Assembly: GCF_002220865.2 (NCBI RefSeq)
Contig: NZ_NHRJ02000001.1
Location: forward strand, 310,001-374,000
From: Paenibacillus xerothermodurans
Lineage (GTDB): Bacteria; Bacillota; Bacilli; Paenibacillales; NBRC-103111
Length of the DNA stretch: 64,000 nt
Direction of reading: 5' to 3'
Both the position numbers and the translations under genes were made by a program. Shown here one piece after another: positions 18,726-29,462 of the stretch (positions are counted from its first letter, which is position 1; the number at the start of each line of letters is the position of its first letter). The notes under the pieces are model-generated. The model worked only from the letters and a program-made list of their open reading frames with translations. It did no database searches and was not told the DNA's origin.

Positions 18726-18731
18726 ATTATA
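18726..18731 (-). promoter_or_regulatory. Candidate -10 element for acpP
   Basis: A perfect TATAAT ends 22 nt before the acpP ATG. No good -35 stands at 16-18 nt (GGTAAT at 17), so a weak or activator-dependent promoter is possible. Confidence 0.35.
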
Positions 18732-18829
18732 CTGGACTTGTGGACAAATTACCAGTGAAAGCCCTCGCCCCTATGAAAAAAACCAGCTGTGCAAATAATC
18801 GTTAAAAAAGGCGAAGTCCTCACTGCGGC

Positions 18830-19570
18830 TCACATGTACATGCCGCCATCCACATGGATGGTTTGCCCGGTCATGTACGCTGCATCATCCGACGCGAGGA
18901 ATCGGACGGCTTTGGCGATATCATCCGGTTGGCCCAGTCGCGCGAGTGGAATTTGCTGCAGCAGCTGCGTGCGGGTGTCCTCAGACAGCTGATTGGTCAT
19001 ATCCGTCTCGATAAACCCTGGCGCAACCGCATTGACGGTTATACCGCGAGAGCTCAATTCCTTGGCGGACGCTTTCGTCATCCCGATCACACCGGCCTTA
19101 GCGGCAACATAGTTGATTTGTCCGGGATTGCCTAAAACGCCGACGACCGATGAAATGTTGATGATGCGGCCATAACGCTGCTTCATCATGGGACGTGTTG
19201 CCGCTTTGATGCAGTTGAACACTCCTTTTAAATTCGTGGCGATAACCTGGTCGAATTCCTCTTCCTTCATCCGCATTATCAGATTGTCTTTAGTGATGCC
19301 GGCGTTATTGACCAAAATATCCAGACGGCCGTATGTTTCCAGCACAAGCTTGAACATGTCGTCGACATCCTGAGCGGAACTAATGTCCGCTTGCACCTGA
19401 ATGGCTTTGCGCCCCATCGCTTGGATGAGTTCAGCCACCTCGGCTGCCGCCGCTTGGCTGCCGGAATAATTGACAGCCACGTCCGCTCCTGCCTCAGCCA
19501 GTGCTAACGCAATTGCACGGCCGATGCCGCGGGATCCACCGGTGACAAGTGCAGTTTTTCCAGATAGCAT
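18830..19570 (-). CDS. fabG: 3-oxoacyl-ACP reductase
   Basis: The 246-residue short-chain dehydrogenase reduces beta-ketoacyl-ACP with NADPH. It has the GGSRGIGRA nucleotide loop, the NNAG motif, catalytic Ser in NISSVVG and YVAAKAG for Tyr/Lys. The C-terminus HVDGGMYM is typical. It stands between fabD and acpP. Confidence 0.97.
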   Translation of the reverse strand: MLSGKTALVTGGSRGIGRAIALALAEAGADVAVNYSGSQAAAAEVAELIQAMGRKAIQVQADISSAQDVDDMFKLVLETYGRLDILVNNAGITKDNLIMRMKEEEFDQVIATNLKGVFNCIKAATRPMMKQRYGRIINISSVVGVLGNPGQINYVAAKAGVIGMTKASAKELSSRGITVNAVAPGFIETDMTNQLSEDTRTQLLQQIPLARLGQPDDIAKAVRFLASDDAAYMTGQTIHVDGGMYM

Positions 19571-19606
19571 GCCATACCCTCCTTCTATCTCCCAAGGTAA
19601 TTTTGG

Positions 19607-20545
19607 TTAAACAGCGGATTCCAGTCCAAATGTGTCTGCGGCTTCAACGCTGTTGATGGTGCACACCTTCACCGTGCGGTCTATTTTCTTGATCAGACCC
19701 GTCAGCACGCTGCCGGAGCCGATCTCAACAAACGTATCGACGCCTTGCCCGATCAACCATGTTACGCTGTCTTCCCAGAGCACGGAAGAGTGCACTTGAT
19801 CCACCAATAGTGATCTGATGTCGGAAGGCTCGGCAACGGGGCGCGCGGTGACGTTGGCTACCACCGGTACGGCTGCAGACTGCATGGGAACACCAGAAAG
19901 CGCCTCGTGTAAACGCTCGGAAGCAGGCTTCATCAACGACGAGTGAAAAGGACCGCTAACCTCGAGCGGCAGCACCCGTTTCGCTCCAATGCTTTTCCCC
20001 TGTTCTACCAGCGCCTGAACCCCGGCCTTGCTGCCTGAGACGACAATCTGGCCCGGACAGTTCAGATTAGCGAGGTCGACCACGCCTGTTTCACGGCTAA
20101 TCCGCTCGCACAGCTGTTTCAATGCATCTCTTTCAGCGCCCAGTACTGCGGCCATCGATCCTTGTCCGCTGGGTACCGCTTGTTCCATAAACTCGCCGCG
20201 CAGCCGTACCGTCTTCACTGCGTCCTCGAAGCTGAGCACTCCGGCGGTAACTAGAGCGCTGTACTCACCGAGACTATGACCTGCGACATAATCAGGACGG
20301 ATTCCCTTCTCTTTGAATAACTCCAAGTAAGCTATGCTAGTGGTTAAAAGTGCAGGCTGTGTATGATACGTCATTTTTAATTCCGCTTCCGGCCCTTCGA
20401 AGATAATCGAAGATAACGAGAAGCCCAACGCAGCGTCCGCGCGGTTAAATATTTGTTTCGCCGCGTCGCTGGTGTCATAAGCATCGCGTCCCATACCTAC
20501 GGCTTGCGCCCCCTGGCCAGGGAATACGAAAGCTATTTTTCCCAT
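19607..20545 (-). CDS. fabD: Malonyl-CoA:ACP transacylase
   Basis: The 312-residue enzyme loads malonate onto ACP. FVFPGQGAQAVGMG opens the domain, and the nucleophile is Ser91 in GHSLGEYSAL. I start at ATG 20545, 9 nt after GGGAG; a TTG three codons earlier would touch the ribosome binding site. Confidence 0.97.
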   Translation of the reverse strand: MGKIAFVFPGQGAQAVGMGRDAYDTSDAAKQIFNRADAALGFSLSSIIFEGPEAELKMTYHTQPALLTTSIAYLELFKEKGIRPDYVAGHSLGEYSALVTAGVLSFEDAVKTVRLRGEFMEQAVPSGQGSMAAVLGAERDALKQLCERISRETGVVDLANLNCPGQIVVSGSKAGVQALVEQGKSIGAKRVLPLEVSGPFHSSLMKPASERLHEALSGVPMQSAAVPVVANVTARPVAEPSDIRSLLVDQVHSSVLWEDSVTWLIGQGVDTFVEIGSGSVLTGLIKKIDRTVKVCTINSVEAADTFGLESAV

Positions 20546-20572
20546 ACCTGCCAACTCCCTTTCAAATCCGGA

Positions 20573-21559
20573 TTACCAAACGATGACGGAGGCTCCCCAG
20601 GTCAAGCCGCCGCCAAAGCCAACGAGTACGAGCCGGTCGCTTTCTTGCACTCTGCCCTCTTCCACCGCTTCAGCCAGCGCAATCGGAATTGACGCGGCCG
20701 AAACGTTGCCGTATTTGTGCAGGTTAATCATGCACTTCTCTTCGCTGAGATCCAACCGATTCAGCGCCGCTTGTATGATGCGTATATTCGCCTGGTGCGG
20801 CACCAGCAGATCGATGTCAGTCTTAGTCATGCCGGCCTTACTGAGGGCTGCTTCAGCTGCATTTCCCATAATGCGAACGGCGAACTTGAACACCTCGCTG
20901 CCCGCCATGTAAATGAAATGCTCTTTATTGTCCAAAGTTTGCGCAGATGCCGGACGGCGGGAGCCTCCGGCGGAGACCTTTAACAGATTCCCGCCGGAGC
21001 CGTCGGCGCCGAGCTCGAATGACTTGAAGCCCCGTCCTTCCGGCACCTGTCCTAGCACCACCGCGCCCGCACCGTCCCCGAACAGAATGCATGTGTTGCG
21101 ATCGGTGTAATCCGTTATTTTCGATAAGCACTCGGCGCCGATGACCAACGCATACTTGTACACACCCGTAGCGATAAAATTGGAGGCGTTGGCGAGCCCG
21201 TATATGAATCCCGAGCACGCCGCAGAAAGATCAAATGCCGCCGCTTTGCTCGCCCCCAGCTTGGCCTGCAACAGGCAAGCGGTAGATGGAAACGACATAT
21301 CCGGGGTCACCGTAGCAACCACGATCAAATCCAGCTGCTCGGCGCTGATCCCTGCCGCTTGCACAGCTTTGACGGCCGCTTCGTACGCCAGGTCCGAGGA
21401 GGCTTGTTCAGGGCTCGCCAGACGCCGTTCACGCATCCCCGTGCGGGTGACGATCCATTCGTCGTTGGTGTCAACCATCTGTTCCAAATCCTGATTGGTT
21501 AAGATCCGATCAGGAACATATTTTCCAGTTCCAATGATGCCTACCGGCACTAAGCTCAT
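20573..21559 (-). CDS. fabH: Beta-ketoacyl-ACP synthase III
   Basis: The 328-residue enzyme starts fatty acid synthesis by condensing acetyl- or branched acyl-CoA with malonyl-ACP. Cys115 in AACSGFIYG, His in PHQANIRI and Asn in YGNVSAAS form the triad. It starts 3 nt after the end of plsX. Having fabH inside the fapR operon differs from B. subtilis, where fabHA is elsewhere. Confidence 0.97.
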   Translation of the reverse strand: MSLVPVGIIGTGKYVPDRILTNQDLEQMVDTNDEWIVTRTGMRERRLASPEQASSDLAYEAAVKAVQAAGISAEQLDLIVVATVTPDMSFPSTACLLQAKLGASKAAAFDLSAACSGFIYGLANASNFIATGVYKYALVIGAECLSKITDYTDRNTCILFGDGAGAVVLGQVPEGRGFKSFELGADGSGGNLLKVSAGGSRRPASAQTLDNKEHFIYMAGSEVFKFAVRIMGNAAEAALSKAGMTKTDIDLLVPHQANIRIIQAALNRLDLSEEKCMINLHKYGNVSAASIPIALAEAVEEGRVQESDRLVLVGFGGGLTWGASVIVW

Positions 21560-21562
21560 AGG

Positions 21563-22567
21563 TTACAACTCACTTCCATTACTGATTTCCGTGGAAATAC
21601 TTTGAACCACGTCGTTCTGCACCGCGATCCGAGCCTGCCGCACCGCGTTTTTGATCGCATTCGCATCCGATGACCCGTGGCTTTTCAGCAGCAGTCCGTT
21701 AACGCCCAGCAGCGGTGCTGCTCCATGCTCGGAGTAGTCCATGTTTTTGCGAAATCGCACTAGCCCAGGCTTCAAAACCAGAGCGGCCAATTTTGTCGCG
21801 ACACTTCTCATAAACTCGCGCTTTAGCACGGAGAAAACGACCGCAGCTGTGCCCTCGATCGATTTCAGCATCACATTGCCTGCAAACCCGTCGCACACGA
21901 GTACGTGGCATGGTGCGTTCAACACATCCCGCGATTCCACATTGCCGACAAAATGAACAGGGGCCTGTTCCAAAAGCGGAAACGCGGCTTTAGTTAATTC
22001 ATTCCCTTTCATCGCTTCGGTACCGACATTGAGCAAACCGACCCGGGGCTCGCTCACTCCGTGCACTTTATTTCTGTAGATACTGCCCATGATTGCATAC
22101 TGCCGCAGCTGCTCCGGTGAAGCATCCATATTCGCTCCAAGGTCGAGGCCCAGTACCCCAACACCGTCGACCGTTGGGATCATTGCCGCGAGTGCCGGGC
22201 GATCTATGCCGCGGATCCGTCCAACTACCAACAGTCCGGTGGTCATAAGCGCGCCAGTGTTGCCTGCGGATATCATCGCATCTGCTTCGCGCTCCGCAAC
22301 CATTCGTCCGGCCACCACCATGGATGCGTCCTTTTTACGGCGTACAGCCTTTACAGGCTCGTCATCGGCTGCTATGGTCTCTGCCGCATGCCGTATCTCC
22401 AAATTGCTCGGCCGCGCACCGTGTTTGCCAATCAATGTCTCGAGTCGTTCAGCGTCTCCGACCAAAATGACGGTGGTGTCATTCCACTCCCTGGCAGCTG
22501 CCAGCGCACCGGATACCGTGACATCGGGGGCATTGTCGCCGCCCATCGCATCAACCGCTATCCGCAT
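21563..22567 (-). CDS. plsX: Phosphate acyltransferase PlsX
   Basis: The 334-residue peripheral membrane enzyme converts acyl-ACP to acyl-phosphate for phospholipid synthesis. [14 protein letters not shown] is the family start, followed by SAGNTGALM and [13 protein letters not shown]. The ATG at 22567 is preceded by GAGGGAGGAGAG and lies 17 nt inside fapR, so the two are coupled. A longer in-frame extension upstream runs through fapR and is rejected. Confidence 0.98.
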   Translation of the reverse strand: MRIAVDAMGGDNAPDVTVSGALAAAREWNDTTVILVGDAERLETLIGKHGARPSNLEIRHAAETIAADDEPVKAVRRKKDASMVVAGRMVAEREADAMISAGNTGALMTTGLLVVGRIRGIDRPALAAMIPTVDGVGVLGLDLGANMDASPEQLRQYAIMGSIYRNKVHGVSEPRVGLLNVGTEAMKGNELTKAAFPLLEQAPVHFVGNVESRDVLNAPCHVLVCDGFAGNVMLKSIEGTAAVVFSVLKREFMRSVATKLAALVLKPGLVRFRKNMDYSEHGAAPLLGVNGLLLKSHGSSDANAIKNAVRQARIAVQNDVVQSISTEISNGSEL

Positions 22568-23156
22568 CAGGCTCTCCTCCCTCTGAACGGTTCTTAGGTG
22601 AATGATAAATAATGAAATTCCCTTGGAACACCACTTCCTCCCCCACGTACGTGAAAACCTCCACCTTGGCTTTGCCCTTGGAGATGGAACGCACATAGGC
22701 TTTGGCGACACATTTTTCACCTAGATGTACCTGCCTCACAAAGCGGATGTCCGCTGCTGCCGTCAGAGCGATAGGGTCGTTAATGATAGCTACCGCCAAG
22801 GAGTTAGCCTGGGAAAACACGTGGTGCCCGCGGGCGATCTTCGTTCTTGAGAACACATGCTCATCTGTAATCTCGAACATAGAAATTCCGCTTTTATCCA
22901 GCTGCAAATCAATCACGTCACCGATCACCTCATGCAGGGGCAGCGAACGTACCTGATCATAAGATTGCTCCGCCATCAGCTTAATGCGTTCCCGCAATTC
23001 CGGAATGCCAAGCTCAAGCCTATCCAATCGTATCGTTTGGATGCTCACTTGAAAAATGCGCATCAGCTCATCGTCTGTAATAAAAGGGTTGTCCTCGATA
23101 GCGCGCGCCAACTGCTGTTGCCGTTGACGTTTGGGAAGGCGTTCGATGTCACACAC
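22551..23156 (-). CDS. fapR: Fatty acid and phospholipid biosynthesis repressor FapR
   Basis: The 201-residue regulator has an N-terminal DeoR-like HTH ([20 protein letters not shown]) and a C-terminal hotdog domain that binds malonyl-CoA. It represses fab/pls genes when malonyl-CoA is low. The GTG start at 23156 has only a weak ribosome binding site (AAGGCG). It is the first gene of the operon, so autoregulation through the candidate operator at 23221 fits. Confidence 0.96.
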   Translation of the reverse strand: MCDIERLPKRQRQQQLARAIEDNPFITDDELMRIFQVSIQTIRLDRLELGIPELRERIKLMAEQSYDQVRSLPLHEVIGDVIDLQLDKSGISMFEITDEHVFSRTKIARGHHVFSQANSLAVAIINDPIALTAAADIRFVRQVHLGEKCVAKAYVRSISKGKAKVEVFTYVGEEVVFQGNFIIYHSPKNRSEGGEPDADSG

Positions 23157-23220
23157 CGCCTTATCTGTGATCTGTGTGTTCTAATTCTGGTATGGTCCGC
23201 CATGATTATGTAAGTATATC

Positions 23221-23237
23221 TTAAGACCAAGTAATAA
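23221..23237. promoter_or_regulatory. Candidate FapR operator
   Basis: TTAAGACCAAGTAATAA is an imperfect palindrome 65 bp upstream of fapR. It agrees at 14 of 17 positions with the reverse complement of the Bacillus FapR site as I remember it (TTAGTACCTAGTCTTAA). Nearby TATACT sequences could be -10 elements but no convincing -35 was found. Confidence 0.45.
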
Positions 23238-23273
23238 GAGATAGTATAATGGATTGCTTTGGAAAAGGGAAGT

Positions 23274-23310
23274 AAAAAAATAGTACCTCACCCCCGGGGA
23301 TGAAGTACTA
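23274..23310 (-). terminator. Terminator after rpmF
   Basis: A 13-bp stem TAGTACTTCATCC/GGGTGAGGTACTA is closed only with G-U pairs on the minus-strand RNA and is followed by seven T, so its direction is clear. It separates yceD-rpmF from fapR. Confidence 0.92.
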
Positions 23311-23331
23311 TCATTGTCCTGTTCGCAAGAA

Positions 23332-23505
23332 TTATTGCTTGATGATTTCTCTTTTCTTATACGAACCGCACACTTTGCAAACGCGGTGAGCCATTTTCAA
23401 TTCACCACAATTGTCACACTTTACCATGCCTGGCACTTCTAATTTAAAGTGAGTACGGCGCTTATCGCGACGAGTCTTGGATGTTCTTCTTTGAGGTACT
23501 GCCAT
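23332..23505 (-). CDS. rpmF: 50S ribosomal protein L32
   Basis: This 57-residue protein reads [19 protein letters not shown] at the start and has a [18 protein letters not shown] zinc ribbon with all four cysteines. It is a zinc-binding (C+) L32. A GGAGGTGG ribosome binding site stands before ATG 23505. The yceD-rpmF pairing is nearly universal. Confidence 0.97.
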   Translation of the reverse strand: MAVPQRRTSKTRRDKRRTHFKLEVPGMVKCDNCGELKMAHRVCKVCGSYKKREIIKQ

Positions 23506-23553
23506 ATTCCCACCTCCTTCAACTAGTTCACAATGGTTGCTCTGAGTAACATA

Positions 23554-24069
23554 CTATTCCTTAAAGAAATCCGCCAGTCCTGCAAGCCTCGGATCAATCT
23601 TCTCATGCTTGCAGTCACAAGCCTGCTGGTTTCGGTTTGCGCCACATGTCGGGCACAAGCCTTGGCAAGCTTCATCACACAGCGGTACAAAAGGCAAGGC
23701 GAGTAGAACATTTTCTACCACAAAGGGCTTCAAGTCTATTTTCTCATCCGTGACGAAGTGTGTTTCGTCCTCCTCGTCCTCGGGCTCCGATTCATCTGCG
23801 ACTAAGGCAAACGTTTCGTCAAAAGGAATCTCCAGCGTTTGTTTTACCGGAGTTAGACACCTCGCACAGGGCTGCTCAACGTCAACTACTAATTGTCCGC
23901 CTACTTCAGCAACATCATCTTCCGTCATGTACCGTGCGTGGAGGTGGACGTGCAGCGGTCCGAAGCTCAATACATCGCTGCGGTGCTGTAACACATCGGT
24001 CAAATCGATGGTCTCATCAATATGTACCGTTTCACCTTTTTTCGCCAACTCTTTTAACTGAATTAACAT
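23554..24069 (-). CDS. yceD: YceD family (DUF177) protein
   Basis: The 171-residue protein has the DUF177 cysteines in EQPCARCL and CDEACQGLCPTCG, suggesting a metal-binding fold. YceD has been linked to 23S rRNA accumulation or L32 in other bacteria. ATG 24069 is chosen because GGAG lies 8 nt ahead; two upstream in-frame starts overlap it. It is the first gene of a two-gene unit with rpmF under a consensus promoter. Confidence 0.93.
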   Translation of the reverse strand: MLIQLKELAKKGETVHIDETIDLTDVLQHRSDVLSFGPLHVHLHARYMTEDDVAEVGGQLVVDVEQPCARCLTPVKQTLEIPFDETFALVADESEPEDEEDETHFVTDEKIDLKPFVVENVLLALPFVPLCDEACQGLCPTCGANRNQQACDCKHEKIDPRLAGLADFFKE

Positions 24070-24096
24070 GAGCATCACTCCAAACAGACAAAGATT

Positions 24097-24126
24097 ATTA
24101 TAGCGATATTTATTCTATTTTGTCAA
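24097..24126 (-). promoter_or_regulatory. Sigma-A promoter of yceD-rpmF
   Basis: Perfect TTGACA (24126-24121) and TATAAT (24102-24097) are 18 nt apart. The leader would be about 20 nt. Confidence 0.88.
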
Positions 24127-24148
24127 CAATTTCAGAACATGCTATATT
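24120..24148 (+). promoter_or_regulatory. Sigma-A promoter of tmcAL (ylbM)
   Basis: TTGTCA (24120-24125) and TATATT (24143-24148) are 17 nt apart on the plus strand. The -35 box physically overlaps the -35 box of the divergent yceD promoter. Confidence 0.65.
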
Positions 24149-24216
24149 GAGTTTATTAATAAGACCTGAGCTGGGGCGCACCGCGTCTTCACCAAACAAG
24201 TAAAAAGGAGCGGCTT

Positions 24217-25452
24217 ATGAAAACCGTGGGCCTGATCGTCGAGTACAATCCGCTGCATAACGGCCATTATTATCATTTCCAACAATCGAAAAAAAGCTGT
24301 GAAGCCGATGCCGCTATTGCAGTAATGAGCGGACATTTCCTGCAGAGAGGCGAACCGGCGGTCGCGGGCAAATGGGCGCGTGCCGAAATGGCTCTTCGTA
24401 TGGGCGTCGACCTGGTCATCGAGCTGCCGGTCGCTTATTCCGCTCAGCCGGCGGAGTGGTTCGCTTTTGGCGCCGTATCGGCCCTCGCCGCGACAGGCGT
24501 TGTAGACACGCTGTGCTTCGGCAGCGAAATTGGTGACATCGGCTGGTTGCAAGCCGTAGCCGACGCCATGCATCAAGAAACGGAGGCGTTTCAGTCGCTT
24601 CTTCAACAGCAGCTGAAAGCCGGCGTGCCGTATCCGGCTGCGTATGGTAGTGCAGTGGCGAGATATGTGAAGGGAACCGACCCGGCTGAGCTGGCACAGC
24701 CGAATAACACCCTTGGCTTACATTATTTAATCGCCTTGCGGAGACTGCGCAGCCCTATTCAACCGGTGTCTGTGGCGCGTCAAAAAGCAGGCTACAATCA
24801 GGTCGACATTACGGATAACGCAATCGCCAGCGCTACCGCTGTGCGGCGCATCATGTTCGAGCAGGGGGCGCTGGCCGAGATCGCTCCCTATGTGCCGGAA
24901 GCAACAATGGCAATTCTTGCGCGGGAGCAAGCTGCCGGCCGTTCCCCGATCAGTTGGGATCGCTATACGAAGCCTCTGCTCCTCCAACTGCTGCATCACG
25001 GTTCTGCCGAGCTGGCAGCCTTCCATGAAGTGAGCGAAGGTCTGGAGCATCGGATTAAGCAGGCGGTGTCCGGCCTCAGTCTGGGCGGTGAGCATGTGAT
25101 AAATGATCTTATTGATCTGCTTAAGACGAAGCGATACACACGGACGAAGCTGCAACGCATGCTGCTCAGGATATTATTGAACCACACCAAGGAACAACTG
25201 CGCCCGGCGGTGTTGGCCGAAGGTGTGCCATACCTCCGAGTACTCGGGTTTAGCGATAAAGGCCGTGCGCTGTTGAAGCGCATGAAAACAGCCGCCAAAG
25301 TCCCGATTGTCACGAAAGTCACCTCTATGACCGGCACGTGTCCGTTATTGCAGATGGATATCCAAGCAACTTCCGTTTACGCACTGGGATTCGAAGCCGC
25401 TTCTGAGCGAGAATTATTCCGCGACTACTACGAGCCGCCGATCCGGCTGTAG
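24217..25452 (+). CDS. tmcAL: tRNA(Met) cytidine acetate ligase TmcAL (YlbM)
   Basis: The 411-residue enzyme forms N4-acetylcytidine at the elongator tRNA-Met wobble base from acetate and ATP. The nucleotidyltransferase-like motif GLIVEYNPLHNGHYYH opens the protein, with MSGHFLQRGEPA after it. A ribosome binding site AAAGGAG precedes ATG 24217. It is convergent with ylbL. Confidence 0.95.
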   Translation: MKTVGLIVEYNPLHNGHYYHFQQSKKSCEADAAIAVMSGHFLQRGEPAVAGKWARAEMALRMGVDLVIELPVAYSAQPAEWFAFGAVSALAATGVVDTLCFGSEIGDIGWLQAVADAMHQETEAFQSLLQQQLKAGVPYPAAYGSAVARYVKGTDPAELAQPNNTLGLHYLIALRRLRSPIQPVSVARQKAGYNQVDITDNAIASATAVRRIMFEQGALAEIAPYVPEATMAILAREQAAGRSPISWDRYTKPLLLQLLHHGSAELAAFHEVSEGLEHRIKQAVSGLSLGGEHVINDLIDLLKTKRYTRTKLQRMLLRILLNHTKEQLRPAVLAEGVPYLRVLGFSDKGRALLKRMKTAAKVPIVTKVTSMTGTCPLLQMDIQATSVYALGFEAASERELFRDYYEPPIRL

Positions 25453-25468
25453 CAGGTGCACACCGTGT

Positions 25469-26575
25469 TTAACCGTTCGCCGCTGCCTTCGGCGGCAGCA
25501 CACTCAAATACTGCAGAGCATCGTCAATGGTACCTACCGGAACGACCTTCATTCGAGACTGAATGTCCTTCGCCCGTTCCTCCGCCGCAGAGAAGTTCGG
25601 TATGATCTGACCGTTCGGGGCGGTGTAATCCTTCGGTGCAAAAAATATTTCCGCCCCGGCTTTGTCCGCAGCGATTATTTTATGCTGAATGCCTCCGATA
25701 ACGCCTACTTCACCTTGCGCGTCAATGGTGCCCGTCCCGGCAATCTTATAGCCTTTGGTAATGTCCTCCGGAGTCAACCGATTCACTATCTCTAATGCGA
25801 ACATCAGTCCCGCCGATGGGCCGCCTATTTCTCCAGCCGTGATGGTCACCTGATGCTTGGGATCGTCCGCTTGGATGCTTTGGACATTCACGGACACAAT
25901 ACCAAGGCCCGCGCGCGGTGCACGTTGTTGCTCACCTGTAGTGCCGTCCGCTGTCGGAAGTACGGCCAGCTTTATCTCAGCGGAGTGCATCTCATCTCCC
26001 CTTTTGTAATCGATCTTCACGGCGTCCCCGGCCTGCCGCTCTTTCAAAAGCTCAAGCAGTTCTTCGGTCCGCCGCACGGGCGTGTCGTCCACTTGCACGA
26101 TGGAGTCGCCTGGTCGAAGCACTTCATACGCCGGAAAATCCCTAAACAACTGCATCACCACTACCCCGTCATTTCGTATGTGATACGGTATACCTAGTTT
26201 ATGATACGCAGCCTCAATAGCACTTGACTGTGAAGTAAGCATGCTCACTTCCTGCCGCTGTGTATATTCCTGTTCAGATTCATTGTCGCGAAGCAATTCG
26301 CCTTTACTTCTGAGCTCGTCATACGGCTGCACCAAGGAGAGCAAGTAGCTGAACACCGATGCACTGCTGACCCTGACCGTGGTGAGCATGAATGTGCCCC
26401 TTTCCTGCGCGCCGGTCTGGTGCGTTTGCACCATTGGTTGAATGGTTTCCGCTGTGCCGGCTGAAAAGATATACAAAGGCAGCGGCAAAAAATATACCGC
26501 GTAAACAAGCGCGATTGCAATAAAGACGGAAACGACAACCCGAGATGCTTGTCTGACTTCTCTGTAGTTTCCCAT
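25469..26575 (-). CDS. ylbL: PDZ and Lon-like (S16) membrane protease, YlbL/SepM family
   Basis: The 368-residue protein has one N-terminal membrane segment (residues 12-38), a PDZ domain around 140-215 (FPAYEVLRPGDSIVQVDDTP) and a C-terminal Lon-type protease domain with Ser in GEIGGPSAGLMF and Lys in IIAADKAGAE. In B. subtilis YlbL cleaves the SOS division inhibitor YneA; in streptococci SepM trims a signalling peptide. It lies in the ylbJ-ylbL-ylbM cluster. Confidence 0.94.
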   Translation of the reverse strand: MGNYREVRQASRVVVSVFIAIALVYAVYFLPLPLYIFSAGTAETIQPMVQTHQTGAQERGTFMLTTVRVSSASVFSYLLSLVQPYDELRSKGELLRDNESEQEYTQRQEVSMLTSQSSAIEAAYHKLGIPYHIRNDGVVVMQLFRDFPAYEVLRPGDSIVQVDDTPVRRTEELLELLKERQAGDAVKIDYKRGDEMHSAEIKLAVLPTADGTTGEQQRAPRAGLGIVSVNVQSIQADDPKHQVTITAGEIGGPSAGLMFALEIVNRLTPEDITKGYKIAGTGTIDAQGEVGVIGGIQHKIIAADKAGAEIFFAPKDYTAPNGQIIPNFSAAEERAKDIQSRMKVVPVGTIDDALQYLSVLPPKAAANG

Positions 26576-26714
26576 GTTGAATATATCCCCCGTTCACCGC
26601 GAGAGCCTGTTACATCATAGCAGTGAGGAGCTAACCGTAGGATTGGCCTGCTTGGTCTAAACCATTCAAACCATGCGTAAACATGTACCATCCTGTTATC
26701 CGGAGTTGGTTGTC

Positions 26715-28546
<1,832 letters not shown>

Positions 28547-28549
28547 TCA

Positions 28550-29101
28550 TCATTCGTACTTGTAAATTGTGACTGCAGTATCCCCATACTCAGCACGCCT
28601 CGTCCATCGCAGCCGGCCTATGGGCTGGCTGTAAACATCTTCCGCATCATGCTCAAGCACAACAATTGCCGTGTTCGTCAGCATGTCAGCCTCATCCAGC
28701 TGCAGCATTAAGTCCTGCAATACTTTCAAACGGTATGGCGGATCCAGAAACACCATATCGAAACGGACCTGCCGTTTGCTCAGTGCCCTGATGGCTCTTG
28801 CCGCGTCATTGCGGTAAATTTCCGCTTGCTCAGTGAAACCGGTTACCTGCAGGTTGTGCCTTATCGTTTCGACGCTTTTTTTATCCACATCCGTTAGCAC
28901 CGCCCGGTCCATGCCTCTGCTCAGCGCTTCGATGCTGAGCCCGCCGGTGCCGGCGAATAAATCAAGCACCTGGCCTCCATCGAAATACGGCCCGATCATG
29001 CTAAAAATCGCCTCCTTCACCTTATCGGTCGTAGGACGCGTCCCTGTGCCCGGTACGGCTTTTAACGGCCTTCCCTTGGCTGTGCCTGAAATTACTCTCA
29101 T
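28550..29101 (-). CDS. rsmD: 16S rRNA (guanine966-N2)-methyltransferase
   Basis: The 183-residue Rossmann methyltransferase begins MRVISGTAKGRPLKA. It carries the SAM motif VLDLFAGTGGLSIEALSRG and the catalytic FLDPPYRL. ATG 29101 is preferred to a GTG three codons upstream, which falls in the AAGGTGG ribosome binding site. Confidence 0.95.
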   Translation of the reverse strand: MRVISGTAKGRPLKAVPGTGTRPTTDKVKEAIFSMIGPYFDGGQVLDLFAGTGGLSIEALSRGMDRAVLTDVDKKSVETIRHNLQVTGFTEQAEIYRNDAARAIRALSKRQVRFDMVFLDPPYRLKVLQDLMLQLDEADMLTNTAIVVLEHDAEDVYSQPIGRLRWTRRAEYGDTAVTIYKYE

Positions 29102-29131
29102 GCGCTCCACCTTCTACTGGATAGTCACCCT

Positions 29132-29161
29132 ATCGTACCATAAACGGAAACCGTTGCACAA
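29132..29161 (-). promoter_or_regulatory. Candidate promoter for rsmD-coaD
   Basis: TTGTGC and TACGAT are 18 nt apart, with TATGG just before the -10 (extended type). Transcription would start about 25 nt before rsmD. Confidence 0.5.
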
Positions 29162-29215
29162 AATTTTATATGTGCTATGTATACTTTAGGAAAAAAATGT
29201 CCATCCTTGTATTAT

Positions 29216-29323
29216 CGACATCCGAAAATGTCGTAGACAACCGTGGAGAAGACTTACGTTCCCCATAAGCTCTTCATCCGGTTTCTCCTCTCCCATGAAG
29301 GGGCTCGTCGTGAGACGGGCCCC
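29216..29323. other. Cluster of three stem-loops in the rsmD/nitroreductase gap
   Basis: The 351-bp space 29102-29452 has no credible gene. It holds hairpins CGACAT/ATGTCG (29216-29233); an AACCG/CGGTT outer stem with an inner 10-bp stem-loop (29239-29283); and GGGGCTCGTC/GACGGGCCCC (29300-29323), whose plus-strand loop GTGA is a GNRA tetraloop. The layout suggests a structured RNA or the remnant of one, perhaps a group II intron fragment. The strand of action is undecided. Confidence 0.45.
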
Positions 29324-29436
29324 GAATTTATTTATACAGCTTACCGCACGCCATTGATAGACACGGTTTTTGTTATGTGACACCAGCACTGGCAGGCTGT
29401 ATTAAATGCAGATTTTCTTAATTTAAGCTAGCGGGC

Positions 29437-29462
29437 AAAAAAAGAAGCCGGTTTACGGCTTC
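29437..29462 (-). terminator. Terminator after the nitroreductase gene
   Basis: GAAGCCG/CGGCTTC stem around the stop codon, followed by seven T on the minus strand. Confidence 0.88.

Noticed and set aside
29186-29389. A 67-codon minus-strand frame in the rsmD/nitroreductase gap
   Set aside because: It coincides with three stem-loops, has no homology I can see and no ribosome binding site.
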